Notes under the pieces: generated by a model
Seen by the model: the letters and a program-made list of their open reading frames with translations, nothing else
Databases searched by the model: none
What the model was told of the DNA's origin: nothing
Assembly (NCBI GenBank): GCA_000231825.2
Contig: JH720302.1
Coordinates: 241,090 to 304,120 of the forward strand
Reading direction: 5' to 3'
Origin: Tetrahymena elliotti 4EA
Taxonomy: Eukaryota > Ciliophora > Oligohymenophorea > Hymenostomatida > Tetrahymenidae
DNA: 63,031 bases
In this document: piece by piece, positions 24,501-34,857 of the stretch
Layout: every line of letters begins with the position of its first letter
Numbering within the stretch: the stretch's first letter is position 1
Position numbers and translations under genes: made by a program

Positions 24501-26711
24501 AATATCTGATGCCTGCACTTTATTCTAATAGACTACTTTTCAATATTGTTAATGACATTATTGATTTCCATCAAATCGACTCAGGAAAGTTCTAACTTAA
24601 TTTCAAAATATTTGATCTAAAATAGTTGTTAGATGAATGTGCTATGCTCATGAAAATCTCAGTAAGCAGAAAAAATCTTTAACTATTTCTTGATATAGAT
24701 TAGAATATTCCCTCATGTATTAATTCTGACCCACAAAGAATAAGATAAATTGTATTAAATTTGCTCTCAAATGCAGTCAAATATACATTCAAAGGATACA
24801 TAAGAATAGAAGCACTGAACTATGACTCCCAATATATTTAAATTAAAGTCATAGACACAGGTATAGGAATCAAAGAAGAAAGCATGAATTAAATCTTTGA
24901 GTAGTTTGGAAGAGTAATTTAAATTTTTAGCTTAAACTATTCTTTTTTCTTTACCTCAAATTCTCTAATTTTAATAAAATTTTTTAATAGCCAAAATTAA
25001 ATTTCCTTCTCTTATGTACATAGAATTTATTTACAAATTATTTTTTTTATTGCATTTTTATTTTAGAGATTTTAAAGTATGATTAAATAAACTATTTTTT
25101 TAGAGGTTAAAATCAAAGATTAAAAATTATAATTATTTTAAATAGATTCAAGAGGAAAAAGTACTTGAAACAGAAGGAGCTGGATTAGGATTAACTATAA
25201 GCATGAGTTTGGCTAAGGGAGTTGGAGGAAATAAAGGTATAGATGTTCAAAGCACTTTTGGTAAAGGATCAGCTTTTTCTTTCTTTATTCTTAAGTAAGA
25301 ATTTAAGAAGAAAGGAGCATCTATGACTAAGAAAGAAATATTTAATAAGAGTCTTTACTAAGTGGTTTCTCACACTTAAGGAATGAATTCAGTGGAATTA
25401 AAGGATTTATCAATAGATGAAGATAATTAAATTAATACAATCTCTTTAACAAGCGAGTCAGCTTAAAATGTAAACTCTAACTCTTCATTATAAAATATAA
25501 TAGAAAATAACAAGAAAAATGAAATAAATAACTAATAAATTAACCTTTAGAAAAAACAAGCTGAAGAAAAATAGGAAAATGATGATAAATTATTATTGAA
25601 TGTACCCCTGGCATTATAGCTAAATAAATCTATCTCTGCTTCTTCATTTGTATCAGATATTGCTTGTGAAAATAATTAATAAACATAATACTCAATTAAT
25701 AAGATCGCTACATAGGATATTCGTTAAGATCTAAAAATTAATAAAATTACTTCTAATATAACCTCGTTTGCTAAAATAAATGGTATGGGAAGTGATGTAA
25801 TTATTAGCTAAGAATAGAGAATTGAAAAAAGGAATTCAAATTAAATCACAGAAGCAAGTAAAGAAGAGCATGAGTACGGAAGTTTATCAGATTTTTCAAA
25901 AAATAAATCTGGAAAATTCGAATTATCAAATTCTATTAAGAATATGAGCTACTCGAATTAGGTAGAAGAAGAAACAAAGAGATCACCTTAAAAGGAGATA
26001 TTTTAAATGGAAATTTAGAAACCAAAGATTTTTGTGAATTAGTTTGGAACTTAAAAAAAAGATAATAATAATTAAATCTAAGGTTAAAATTAGATAGATT
26101 TAAGTTTTACAAGCTAAAGCTGCATGGAATAAACTAGTTCAGAAAATATAGATACTTACAATTAGTAAATTAATGAATGCAAAACTCAAAATTAAATGAA
26201 AAAAGTTGATTGCTATGAAAAATTTAAGAGTATGTCTAAAAATACTAACAAAATTAATACTTAAATTAGTGAAAAAGATATTTAAAATGCTAACAGCCGT
26301 TGCTAATGTAAAAAGATCCTTGTTGTTGAAGACAACGAGTTTAATTTATTTTTGTTAAAAAAAATGTTGTAATCTTATAATTTAGAAGCTGATTAAGCAC
26401 TGAATGGCTAAGAGGCTATTGATAAAGTTATTTAAAGCTTAAATTCATCATGTTCTTGTAACAGTGGGTATAAATTCATTTTTATGGATATAGATATGCC
26501 TATCAAAAATGGTTATGAAGCAACATAAGAAATTATTAAATATTGCACATAAAATGATTTTAAGCCACCCTTAATCAGTGCATGTTCTGCATATGTTGGA
26601 GAAGAAGATAAAAAGCAAGCATTAAAAGAAGGTATGACATTTTTCATAACTAAGCCTATTGAAATGAAAGTCATTTAAAGTGTTCTAAAAAAAGCTTAAT
26701 TAATAAAATGA
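21571..26711 (+). CDS. Membrane hybrid histidine kinase with PAS and receiver domains
   Basis: Three exons, 21571-23038, 23817-24913 and 25146-26711, join in phase to 1,377 codons (1,376 aa). Residues ~45-210 have six hydrophobic helices, then an Asn/Gln/Ser-rich linker and a PAS-like stretch (LSLIPQGIALINNQREVVIS). The kinase core has the H-box VASISHELRTPLN (His ~689), N-box QRIRQIVLNLLSNAVKY, G1 VIDTGIGI and G2 GAGLGLTIS. A ~380-residue Gln/Asn-rich linker leads to a C-terminal receiver with ILVVEDNEFN (acidic pocket), phospho-acceptor Asp ~1303 in FMDIDMP, and the conserved Lys ~1358 in FITKPIE. All key residues of both domains are present, so it should autophosphorylate and pass phosphate to its own receiver; no HPt domain is seen. 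The kinase G2 box is on exon 3. An in-frame TGA at 23056-23058 lies inside the long first intron and is not a stop. Confidence 0.92.
23039..23816 (+). other. 778-nt intron of the histidine kinase gene
   Basis: The donor G|GTAAAA at 23039 and acceptor AAATAG at 23811-23816 are phase-compatible (TCT G + AC AGA) and remove a TGA 17 nt into the intron. The exon frame is already protein-like right after the acceptor (RLSIQKDRKSSILSQFKLKE), upstream of the first downstream ATG at 23881, which argues for splicing over a separate second gene. The intron holds a C-rich run (CCCACTCCCACCCTCCCACCC) near 23,131-23,152, unusual for this AT-rich DNA. Confidence 0.8.
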
Positions 26712-27395
26712 ATTTGCTAAATATTTAATTATACCAAATAATCAATCAAATCATTAATAAATAAATAAACAAACAAATAAATAAATGTATATATTCGTTA
26801 TTTCTACTTTATACCTTATATCCCCTATATAAAGATACTTACTTTTTCTTCAATTTCTTTTACAAATATTTCTCGTTTAAGATCTTATTTGTTTTATAAA
26901 ATATAATGGAAATCTTCAAAATTAATAATCTAAATCTTTCGATTTTTTATTAAAGTTTTATTATTTTGGTTTAAAGTTTGAGTTTAGAGACTGCTTTATA
27001 AATTTTTTATGAAAAAAAATGAATCTTTATGGTAGATAATTGAAGTTTGATTTTTATTAAGTAAAAAAATTAATTTTTTGATGTAAATAAATTTTAATAT
27101 TATTTATTCCATACTGGCTAAATGAATGTATCTTATACATTTGAAACGAGCTTTTGAAAGAAATCTTAAAATTTAAAATTTCAATAGATTCAGAAATATT
27201 AAATATTTATCAATTAGATTTAAAGTTGCTAATAATTTTTTGTTTTTTAAAGTTATCAAGTTATTACTTAGTAAGTTAATAAATAATTAACTTAGTCATT
27301 TAGTTATATAGAGAATAAGGGGCAAAAAAGTTAGTTGTTAGCTCATAATCATAAAATAAAACAGTTTATCTTAGGGAAATATAAAAATTATTTAA
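26712..27395. other. Intergenic, no gene seen
   Basis: AT-rich spacer between the histidine kinase stop and the start of the EF-hand gene, both on the plus strand. An (AAAT/AAAC)n stretch near 26,755-26,785 follows the kinase stop. Nothing else was recognised. Confidence 0.5.
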
Positions 27396-30356
27396 ATGAA
27401 AAAGTAGAATTCTCAATCTAAAACTAATATTTTAACAAAGAACCAGCCTACAACATAATCAATACCTTCTTTAAATCACCTTTCTAAAAATAATTCTATT
27501 CTGAATATTAGTGCCATAAAATCTACCAAAAATGAAAGTAAATAGCAATTACCTGATTAAAAAAGCTAATTATTCAGGACGGTAAATCCTAAATCAACAG
27601 TAAGTCTGGTCCTAAAAGATGTAAATTCAAAATAATTTTAAAAAGGGGATATTAGCAACAATAATTCCATAGTCAAAGAAGATTTAAATGAAAGCACATC
27701 TTCTTCTTAAGCAAGCGTATAAAGCGAGTTAAATGCATTCAATGCAAGTAAAAGAAATAGAATACTTAACTTTTTGATATTCTTATGCGAATCTGAATTA
27801 TTCCTTGAAAAATTGCGTTAAAAAGTGTGTTCTTTTAGTGAATTTGAGTCCTATGCAGTATTTTAACGTTTCAATAGAGAAAGTAAAAAGGAATTAGAAG
27901 CTATTGATTTATAACATTTTATGCAATCATTAAATTAGAAAATAGATTTTAACACAATTAAAACACTTATGTGGTTCTATGATCTTGATAAAAGTGAAAC
28001 ATTATCTTACATTGAGTAAATAAACATAAATTTAATTCTGTTTTATTCAAATTATTTCCAAATCTATCTATGCTAACAAATTAACTTACTGAACAGAATA
28101 TAATTTATTTATAAATAACCAAAATATCTTTAATAAATAATAAATAAATTATTCAAAATAGATTTATGACTATTATCTTAACTGTTGAAGATGATGATTT
28201 GAGAACTAAAATATCAGTTAGGCCTACATATAAAGTTTCTAAGGAGTAATTTCTTCCTCTACATATGGAAGTGGCTATAGGAAAATTATTCTATCAGTAA
28301 ATTCTATTCATTCAAAATTGATGAATATAAAATAAATATAATTAAATAAGATTAATTTAGTATTTTGAGAAGATAGATGAATTTAGATCTCAATTAGAAA
28401 ATGACTTTAATCTTTAAGAGTTTTTAGATGCCTTCAAGTATTTAGACAAAGAAGGAAAAGGAGAAATTAATGAAGAAGGATTAATAGATTTTTTAAAAGA
28501 ACAGTCATACAACCCTTCATAAATTTTAGCTAGAAATATCTTAAGAAACTTTAAAGGTAAAAATGCAGATTTCATAGAATAAGATGAAGAAAATATTATT
28601 GGATATGATGAATTTGGCAGACCTATTTATAAAAAAACTCTTGATCAAATGAAATTTGTTAGGTTTTTAGTTCCAAATATGAGTAAAGATGTTATTAAGC
28701 ATGCATTTGAGCTACATTTTAAAAACTAAGTTAAAACACCAGTTAGATGTAAGCAATTTTCAATTCAATATATTAAGAATATTTTAAATTTCATTTTTAA
28801 TTATGAAATTCTATTTAATTATCACCCAAAATAATCTATTTATCAAATTGAGCCTTTTGCTAATTATTTTTGACACCAACCAAATCAATAAAAATGTGTT
28901 CTTATCTTAAAATAAAAGTATTATGAGTATTTTGTAAAACTATTCTTAAATTACTTATAATAAGTAATTTATCTTATCATGAGCATTTTTTTAATTTTTT
29001 TGAACTTCACTTAACTCTAACTAATATTGATACTTAAATCATTTAAGATAACATTTTATTATCTTTTAATGATTGATTAAATTTTTATTTATTATGAAAT
29101 TTTTTTATCTTTTTAATGAAATTTATTAAGCTTTTAAAAGGGTTGAATTAAATTTATTGTGAGCTTTTACATAATGTGTTAAAGAGTTAGTTTATTTTTA
29201 AAAAATTAGCTTTTTTTAATTAAATTTTAGAATAAATTATTTTTATTGGAAAGTTTAATAATAAAAAAATAGATTTTAATTATTATTATTTTTAATTAGA
29301 AAAACGTCTTTTTGAAATAAGAAGGGAATGGTTAGAAATATTCAAATAAAGAGTTGAACCTGAAAAGGAAATAGAGTATTGTAAATAAGATCTATGCATG
29401 CAAAAGGATTTTAGTGCAAGAGATATGTTCGTATTAATTAATAGTGATAAAAATGATTATATTTCAAGTAAAGAATTTGTAGAATCTTTAAATGAATTGG
29501 GTGTTAAGCCTTATAAAGATGAAATTTATCTCTTTTTTAGGAGACACGCTGCAAATAAAAGCAAAGGATTAAGGTTAAAATATACTAAATTTAAAAATAT
29601 TTTTATTAAAAGAAATTTTTAAAAATAATTATAAAAATAGAGAAGAGGAATTTATTATGTCAATTCTACCAAATCAACATACATATGACAAAGTTGCTCA
29701 AGGAAGAATTAATATGAGTGATTAAACTGTATAGCTAAGGATGAAAGATGTAAAAATATACCTTATTTTTATCTTATTTTATTTACTTAAAATATTTTCT
29801 AGATTTTGCAACCAGAGACATTAAGGAGATTTAAAAAACTAATGATCGCATTGTTGAAATTTGAACTCAAAATGGAATCAATTTGCTTAAAATTGGCTAA
29901 ATTAACTCATTTTTCATATGAAGAATTCTTTGAACTTCTTGATAAAAAAGGAACTGGTGAAATTACTTTTACAGATGTAAACTTTCTTAGGAAAATGAAC
30001 ATTTTTTTGCTTACTTATTATTTTTAATAATATTTATTTAGTTAAAAGAAGTTTTTATTGAACATAAAATTGATCTTACTGAAAAAGAACTATCTTTCTT
30101 GTTTAAAAGACTTGATTGCAAAGAAAAAGATGATAAAATTAGCTATATTGAATTCATAAATGAAGTCCAACCACATCTTCCTAAAAATTTAATTGCAAGA
30201 AGATTTACATAAAAAGAAAGATAAAAGCAAGTTCAAAGTATGGCTAATTTCATAGACACAGAATTAAATTTAAAATCAAGAGCAGAATTAAATTCAGCAG
30301 GCTAAAGCAAAACAAATTTCTCAATACATAGTTTAACACAGCTCAACAACGACTGA
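27396..30356 (+). CDS. Multi-EF-hand calcium-binding protein
   Basis: Seven exons (27396-28015, 28162-28296, 28351-28748, 29300-29573, 29641-29749, 29803-29976, 30042-30356) sum to 675 codons, giving 674 aa, with every junction in phase. The first ~120 residues are disordered and Ser/Asn/Lys-rich. EF-hand 1 is canonical (DLDKSETLSYIE then FMTII, residues ~195-211); intron 1 cuts its last Glu codon. EF-hand 2 (DKEGKGEINEEG) has Gly at the -Z position; a third (NSDKNDYISSKE) starts with Asn; a fourth (DKKGTGEITFTD) is near-canonical; a fifth (DCKEKDDKISYIE) has a one-residue insertion. So about two sites look fully competent. There are no membrane segments and no kinase domain. Such proteins are common in ciliates and act as calcium sensors, often with the cytoskeleton; the partner is unknown. 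The longest intron is 551 nt. Confidence 0.88.
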
Positions 30357-30790
30357 TAGATAGATAGAAAATAGGAAAAAATTATATTCATAAAATATTT
30401 AATTTTATTTACTTATTTTTATATGAATAGTTAGTTAATTAAAGGTCGAAACTAATAATTTGTAATTTAAATAGCTTGTTTATCTTATTATAAATTTATT
30501 CATGAAAATACTGACAACTTCTTTATTTATCTAACAATTTATATTTTTCGTAATCATTAAATATTAAAATTTAAGATTTAGTTTTAACTGTTTATTTAAG
30601 TTTTAAAATAGACAAAATAATATAAGTTTGATCAAAGAAATAATTAAATTTAAATAAGAATTTCATCAAATTGATACTTTAAATTTTGGCTTCAGTGCTT
30701 CAATTATCTGCATAAAGAATAAATTAAAAATTTATTTGCATTAGATCAAACAAACTCTAAATTTAAAAGATTTAAACAATAATTATAAAA
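30357..30790. other. Intergenic, no gene seen
   Basis: Short AT-rich spacer between the EF-hand gene and the next plus-strand gene. It should hold a terminator region and promoter, but no specific signal was recognised. Confidence 0.5.
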
Positions 30791-31584
30791 ATGAACCCAT
30801 TAGAGAATATAATTAATAGGAATAATTAAAATAGCAAAGATGAGGTATTTATTCCATCGTAGAATCTACCATACTTATCAAATTAATAGCAGGATTGCAA
30901 ATTTTTGAAGTATATTTTTTATAAATAACAAATTTAAGATGAAGTAGATCATGATGTAGAAGATTTTATTGAGGAAGATAAATAATACATATATTCTGAC
31001 CCTATAAGCAAAATGTATTATTAGCATAGTATTATACCTGCATTAATAGAAGGAATGGAAGGGATAAAATCTTTTGATATGAAAAACTACTATGTAAATC
31101 TCATCACTTTTATCTAAGAAAATTAAAATGATACTTAATTTTTTTATTTTAACTATCAAATAACTCATATCTAAAATAAAAAAATAAATAGTATTTTTGG
31201 ATTAGTAAGTAAAATTATTTTCAAAATATTAATTTTTTTTCTTTTTAAATTTTTTCTTTTAAAATTCTTTATTTTTTGTTAAAAAATCTGCATGTATGCA
31301 AAGCTAATAAAAATAAATTTAATAATAAATGTTTGATTTTAGTGACGCTATTGTTACTAAATACCAACAAAAACAAAATAAAATCACTAAAAATAAATTA
31401 AAAAAAANNNNNNNNNNNNNNNNNNNNNNNNNNNNNNNNNNNNNNNNNNNNNNNNNNNNNNNNNNNNNNNNNNNNNNNNNNNNNNNNNNNNNNNNNNNNN
31501 NNNNNNNAACAAAAACAAAATAAAATCACTAAAAATAAATTGAATTCCACTATAAATTAAACTATTTGCTGCAATACCTATTGA
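30791..31584 (+). CDS. Small protein, possibly Dpy-30/RII-like motif; crosses sequence gap
   Basis: ATG 30791 opens a frame (MNPLENIINRNNQN) with an acidic middle (DEVDHDVEDFIEEDKQ) and then YYQHSIIPALIEGMEGI, which resembles the start of the Dpy-30/RIIa dimerisation motif ('Y....v.P.L..Gl..la') but lacks the following 'RP.nP'. After about 31,130 the frame becomes intron-like. A downstream exon probably begins after TTTTAG at 31340-31345 (SDAIVTKYQQKQNKITKNKL) and, if the N gap is collapsed, ends NSTINQTICCNTY at TGA 31582-31584. The splice donor was not settled: a strong GTAAGT at 31206 is in the wrong phase. Function uncertain. Confidence 0.4.
31408..31507. other. 100-N assembly gap
   Basis: A run of 100 N, the conventional placeholder size. 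The 34 bp immediately after the gap (AACAAAAACAAAATAAAATC and onward) repeat the 34 bp that end just before it, so the two contig ends probably overlap and the true gap may be zero or negative. Confidence 0.85.
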
Positions 31585-32324
31585 AATATATTAAATAATT
31601 GGATCACTCATAATTTTTTTATTTTTTATTTTTATTTATTTTTAAAATAAAATTTCATAAATTTTTGAAATCAGTTTCTTATTCTGTAAAAACTAATTAT
31701 AAAATAGACTTTCATAATCTCTTCTCATTTAATAAATCTTTTAATGCAATTATCTACCTTCTCAATTCAAAGTTTTCTTTTTACAAGTAATTTACAATGT
31801 TAAATATTTGAAGAATTTTAATTTTGATATTAAATCATATTAAATCAAATTATTATTATTTTTGTGAAAATTTTAGAAATTGTTTTGGAAATTATTTTTC
31901 TTTTACTATTAGTTAATTTTAATTTATGAAATTAAAATGTTGCTTTTTTTTGACAAAAAATAAGAAATCAAATAAAAATAATTAAAAAATGAATTCAAAG
32001 ATAAAAGATGCCTTGATGCAGTTTGATAAATAAGTTTTAATATTTATACTTTTTTTAGTTATTTTTAGCTACAAAATTAAATAGAAATATTATAAATTAT
32101 AATATGAATTACAACCTTTAGATATTCTAAAAGTAAGTAGACATTTAATTAAAATAATCATTATTTCAACAATTTAATGATAATTTAATTAATCTTTTTG
32201 CTTTAATGAGTCTTGATTTTAATCCTGAGGTACTTATTTAACCAATAATATTCATTCATCCTTTTAAACATAAAAATTGAATAAACAATATTTCAAAGAA
32301 AGAAAAAGACATAAAAATGTGAAT

Positions 32325-32530
32325 GAAATCGGAATAGGACAAATAAAATGAATGAATTAGCTAAACTAATATCAAGTAAACAAACCAAAATTAGTCAGTC
32401 GTTACTTATAAATTAATGTATTCATGGATTGATCGATTCACTCTAAGATTGAAACACTATTTTTACCTAAAGTTAAGACTCAAAGTTTAAAGATTAGAGC
32501 ATTTTGATAATTCAGATCCTAATTTTTAGG
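32325..32530 (+). repeat. Internal copy of the ~320 bp dispersed repeat
   Basis: It shares with the left-end copies the segment AAGTAAACAAACCAAAATTA, the 'gaaacactatttttac' stretch and the core AAAGTTTAAAGATTAGAGCA followed by CAGATCCTAAT, in the same order and orientation. More degenerate than the terminal copies and single, not tandem. Confidence 0.75.
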
Positions 32531-33095
32531 TTAAATAAACAAAAATTTGATTAGGAATTCATAAAATAAATTTGATGTTTTTTTAAAATGTGAGATAAAT
32601 TTTGAATACTATTTTTACAAGAAGTAAAAAATCAAAATTGAGATATTTGATTATTTTAAAGAAAAATTAGTAATTTTACCTCAATTTAATGTCAAGTTGT
32701 GATTCAGAATTTAAATCAGAGCTTAGTAACTTTAAATAAATATATCTTTATATCTACTGTTAACATAGATTTATTTATTTATTTTTAAATATTTGTTGAG
32801 ATATTAAATTGAATATTAAGTAATTAGTAATATGAAAATTAGATTGATTTTTCAAAAAAAATTATTTGCAAATTAGATCACAAAATGAATTAATCTAATT
32901 ACTAGTAAGATACTGCCACTGATTTGCAAAAAAAGTCAGAAAGAACCAAATATTTTTAATTAAAAAATTCAAAATCAAAGTAAGAAAGATCACAGAATTA
33001 CAATTTGAAACAACTATTTGTAATTATTTGTCACTCTCTCTGTTTAATATGTTCAAGTTATATTTGTATATTTGCAAATCTTAAAAGAAGTTAAA

Positions 33096-33120
33096 TGGGG
33101 GGAGGGGGGTCACAGGAGGG
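33096..33120 (+). other. G-rich tract, possible quadruplex
   Basis: Two runs of six G separated by one A, followed by CACAGGAGGG, in DNA that is otherwise about three quarters AT; a further GGGG follows at about 33,146. Four G-runs in a short span could in principle form a G-quadruplex on the plus strand. It is intergenic, with no telomeric GGGGTT repeat. Confidence 0.55.
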
Positions 33121-33659
33121 AATAAAAAATGAATGGAAAAAATAAAGGGGAATATTATTTAACTTTCATCAAAAAAATAAAATAACGAAAAAAAAAGATC
33201 CAATTTAAAATAATAATAAAAATTAAAAAATTTTTTATAAAATTAAAATCTTTGAATAATTTTATTTTAAATTAATTCTTTCAATAATAATAAAAGATTA
33301 TTTCAAAAAATTTTTAAAATAGAAAATTATGAAAATAAACTATTTTAATAAAATATTTTTCACTCATTAAAAAGTGCAACACAAAAATTATTTATTTTAA
33401 AGTCAAGCTGAACTATTTTTGAGCTCGATTTTTTTTTAATTAATTCTATTATTATTTATCTTCTTCCTATTTTTAGTCATTTAACATGCTTCAAAATATT
33501 AGTAAAACATAGTATTTTGGAGTAATATTAGCATTAATATTTTTAAAAGTAAAACAATTGATAAAATTGATTAGGAATTAAATCAATTGCTTGTAGGTCT
33601 ACTGAATTAATTACCTCAGGTTGCTCACCAATATGTTTACTTTAATATCTAAATTAAAT

Positions 33660-34410
33660 TTTTTAGGTAAGCTATTATTATTATCTTAAGTAGAATAGGT
33701 CAAAATCTTCAAGTTTTGTATTTAAAACTGTTTTTGGCACATTCTAAAGTAACCCTAGAGACAGTTTAAAAATTTTTTAGTATCGAGTCTTAAATTTATT
33801 ATTTAAAGTTTTTGTCTAAGTATTTCACAGCCCGCACAATATTGTAGTTGTAGCCTAACATATATCATCCAAAGTAGGTATTTGTACCTGTGAGGTAATA
33901 GCTTTGTATAAAATGCCAAAGATTGGACAATATATGAGCATCGACTGTTGAGCATATTAAGATGGGAGTCCAGTTTACCTGATGCATTAATAGAGTAACC
34001 AATTGTTTTAATGAATAAGGATATATTGAAATATTTAAAAATTTACAACTACCAGAAAAGGAGAGAATCATCTCAAAAGAAGATAAAAGCAAATCTGGTA
34101 TTTTAGATAAAATGAAGTGAAAATATTAATTCTCTTGTTTCTAAAATCTAGTCTGTTAAACTCTAAATAGACATTAACTTCTATAATAATCTTTACAAAG
34201 GTGAGTTTGAAATGCTTGGAAATCAAGATGCAACTGAATTAATCAGTTTAATATGTTAAAAAATTTAAAAAAAAAGATGATACAGATAACTTTGAAAAGA
34301 TCAAGAAAGACTTAAAATTTGATTTCTTAGAAAGCACCTTTAAAATGGCCAATGAACAAAATAATAACAATAATTCAAAAAAATCCAGCTGTGCTTGCAA
34401 CATATTTTGA
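33660..34410 (+). pseudogene. Decayed gene, family not recognised
   Basis: Protein-like sequence is spread over shifting frames: NLQVLYLKLFLAHSKVTLET and FTARTILQLQPNIYHPK in one, KDWTIYEHRLLSILRWESSL in a second, NEQGYIEIFKNLQLPEKERI in a third, then NFYNNLYKGEFEMLGNQDAT, then after an A-rich run DDTDNFEKIKKDLKFDFLES ending SSCACNIF before TGA at 34408-34410. Joining them needs several very short introns (~30 nt) or several frameshifts and skipped TGAs, so decay is the simplest view. The Cys-rich end could be a lipidation site in an intact relative. No complete start was found. Confidence 0.45.
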
Positions 34411-34857
34411 TTCATTCATTCATTCATTGTTATTAAGTAAAAATAATATTATCTTAAAAAAACGATTTGTAAAGTTAAAAAAATTAGAACTAAATGAATA
34501 ATCAAATTAAAAAATAAAATTATGATGCATAGATGGCCTTGTATAGATAAAGAAAGCTTTAAAACTTTATTTCTAAGAAATTAGTTTTAAAATAACTACT
34601 AATCAAAAAAAAAAACAATAATAATATTAACAACATAAAAATCCAGCTGTGTTTTTTGATTCATTGAGTGAGATAAACTAAAAATAATACTTTTAATATA
34701 TAAATAATTTACAAAATTATCATATTTAACATTGAGAAATAAATGAATGATTTTATCAAAAATAAAAATATAAATGTAATAGTCTCAATAAACCTTTTCT
34801 TTATGTTAATTTTATTTTTTTATTAAATGTATTTTTATTTTTTACATATTTTAATTA
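34411..34857. repeat. Partial duplicate of the decayed gene's 3' end
   Basis: The sequence around 34,610-34,700 (AACAATAATAATATTAACAA, then AAAATCCAGCTGTG, TTTTGATTCATT, then TAAAAATAATA) repeats, with deletions and substitutions, the end of the decayed gene at about 34,360-34,455. The copies are ~250 bp apart in direct orientation. The rest is AT-rich spacer before the stop of the kinase gene on the opposite strand. Confidence 0.6.

Larger units (their letters stand above)
31585..33655. other. Intergenic with one dispersed repeat and a G-rich tract
   Basis: AT-rich, no protein-like frame. It contains a single degenerate copy of the window-end repeat at about 32,325-32,530 and the G-rich tract near 33,096-33,120, both listed separately. 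Otherwise nothing was recognised. Confidence 0.5.

Noticed and set aside
33865..34092. A 75-aa minus-strand open frame.
   Set aside because: It is antisense to protein-like plus-strand fragments of the decayed gene and has no domain features.
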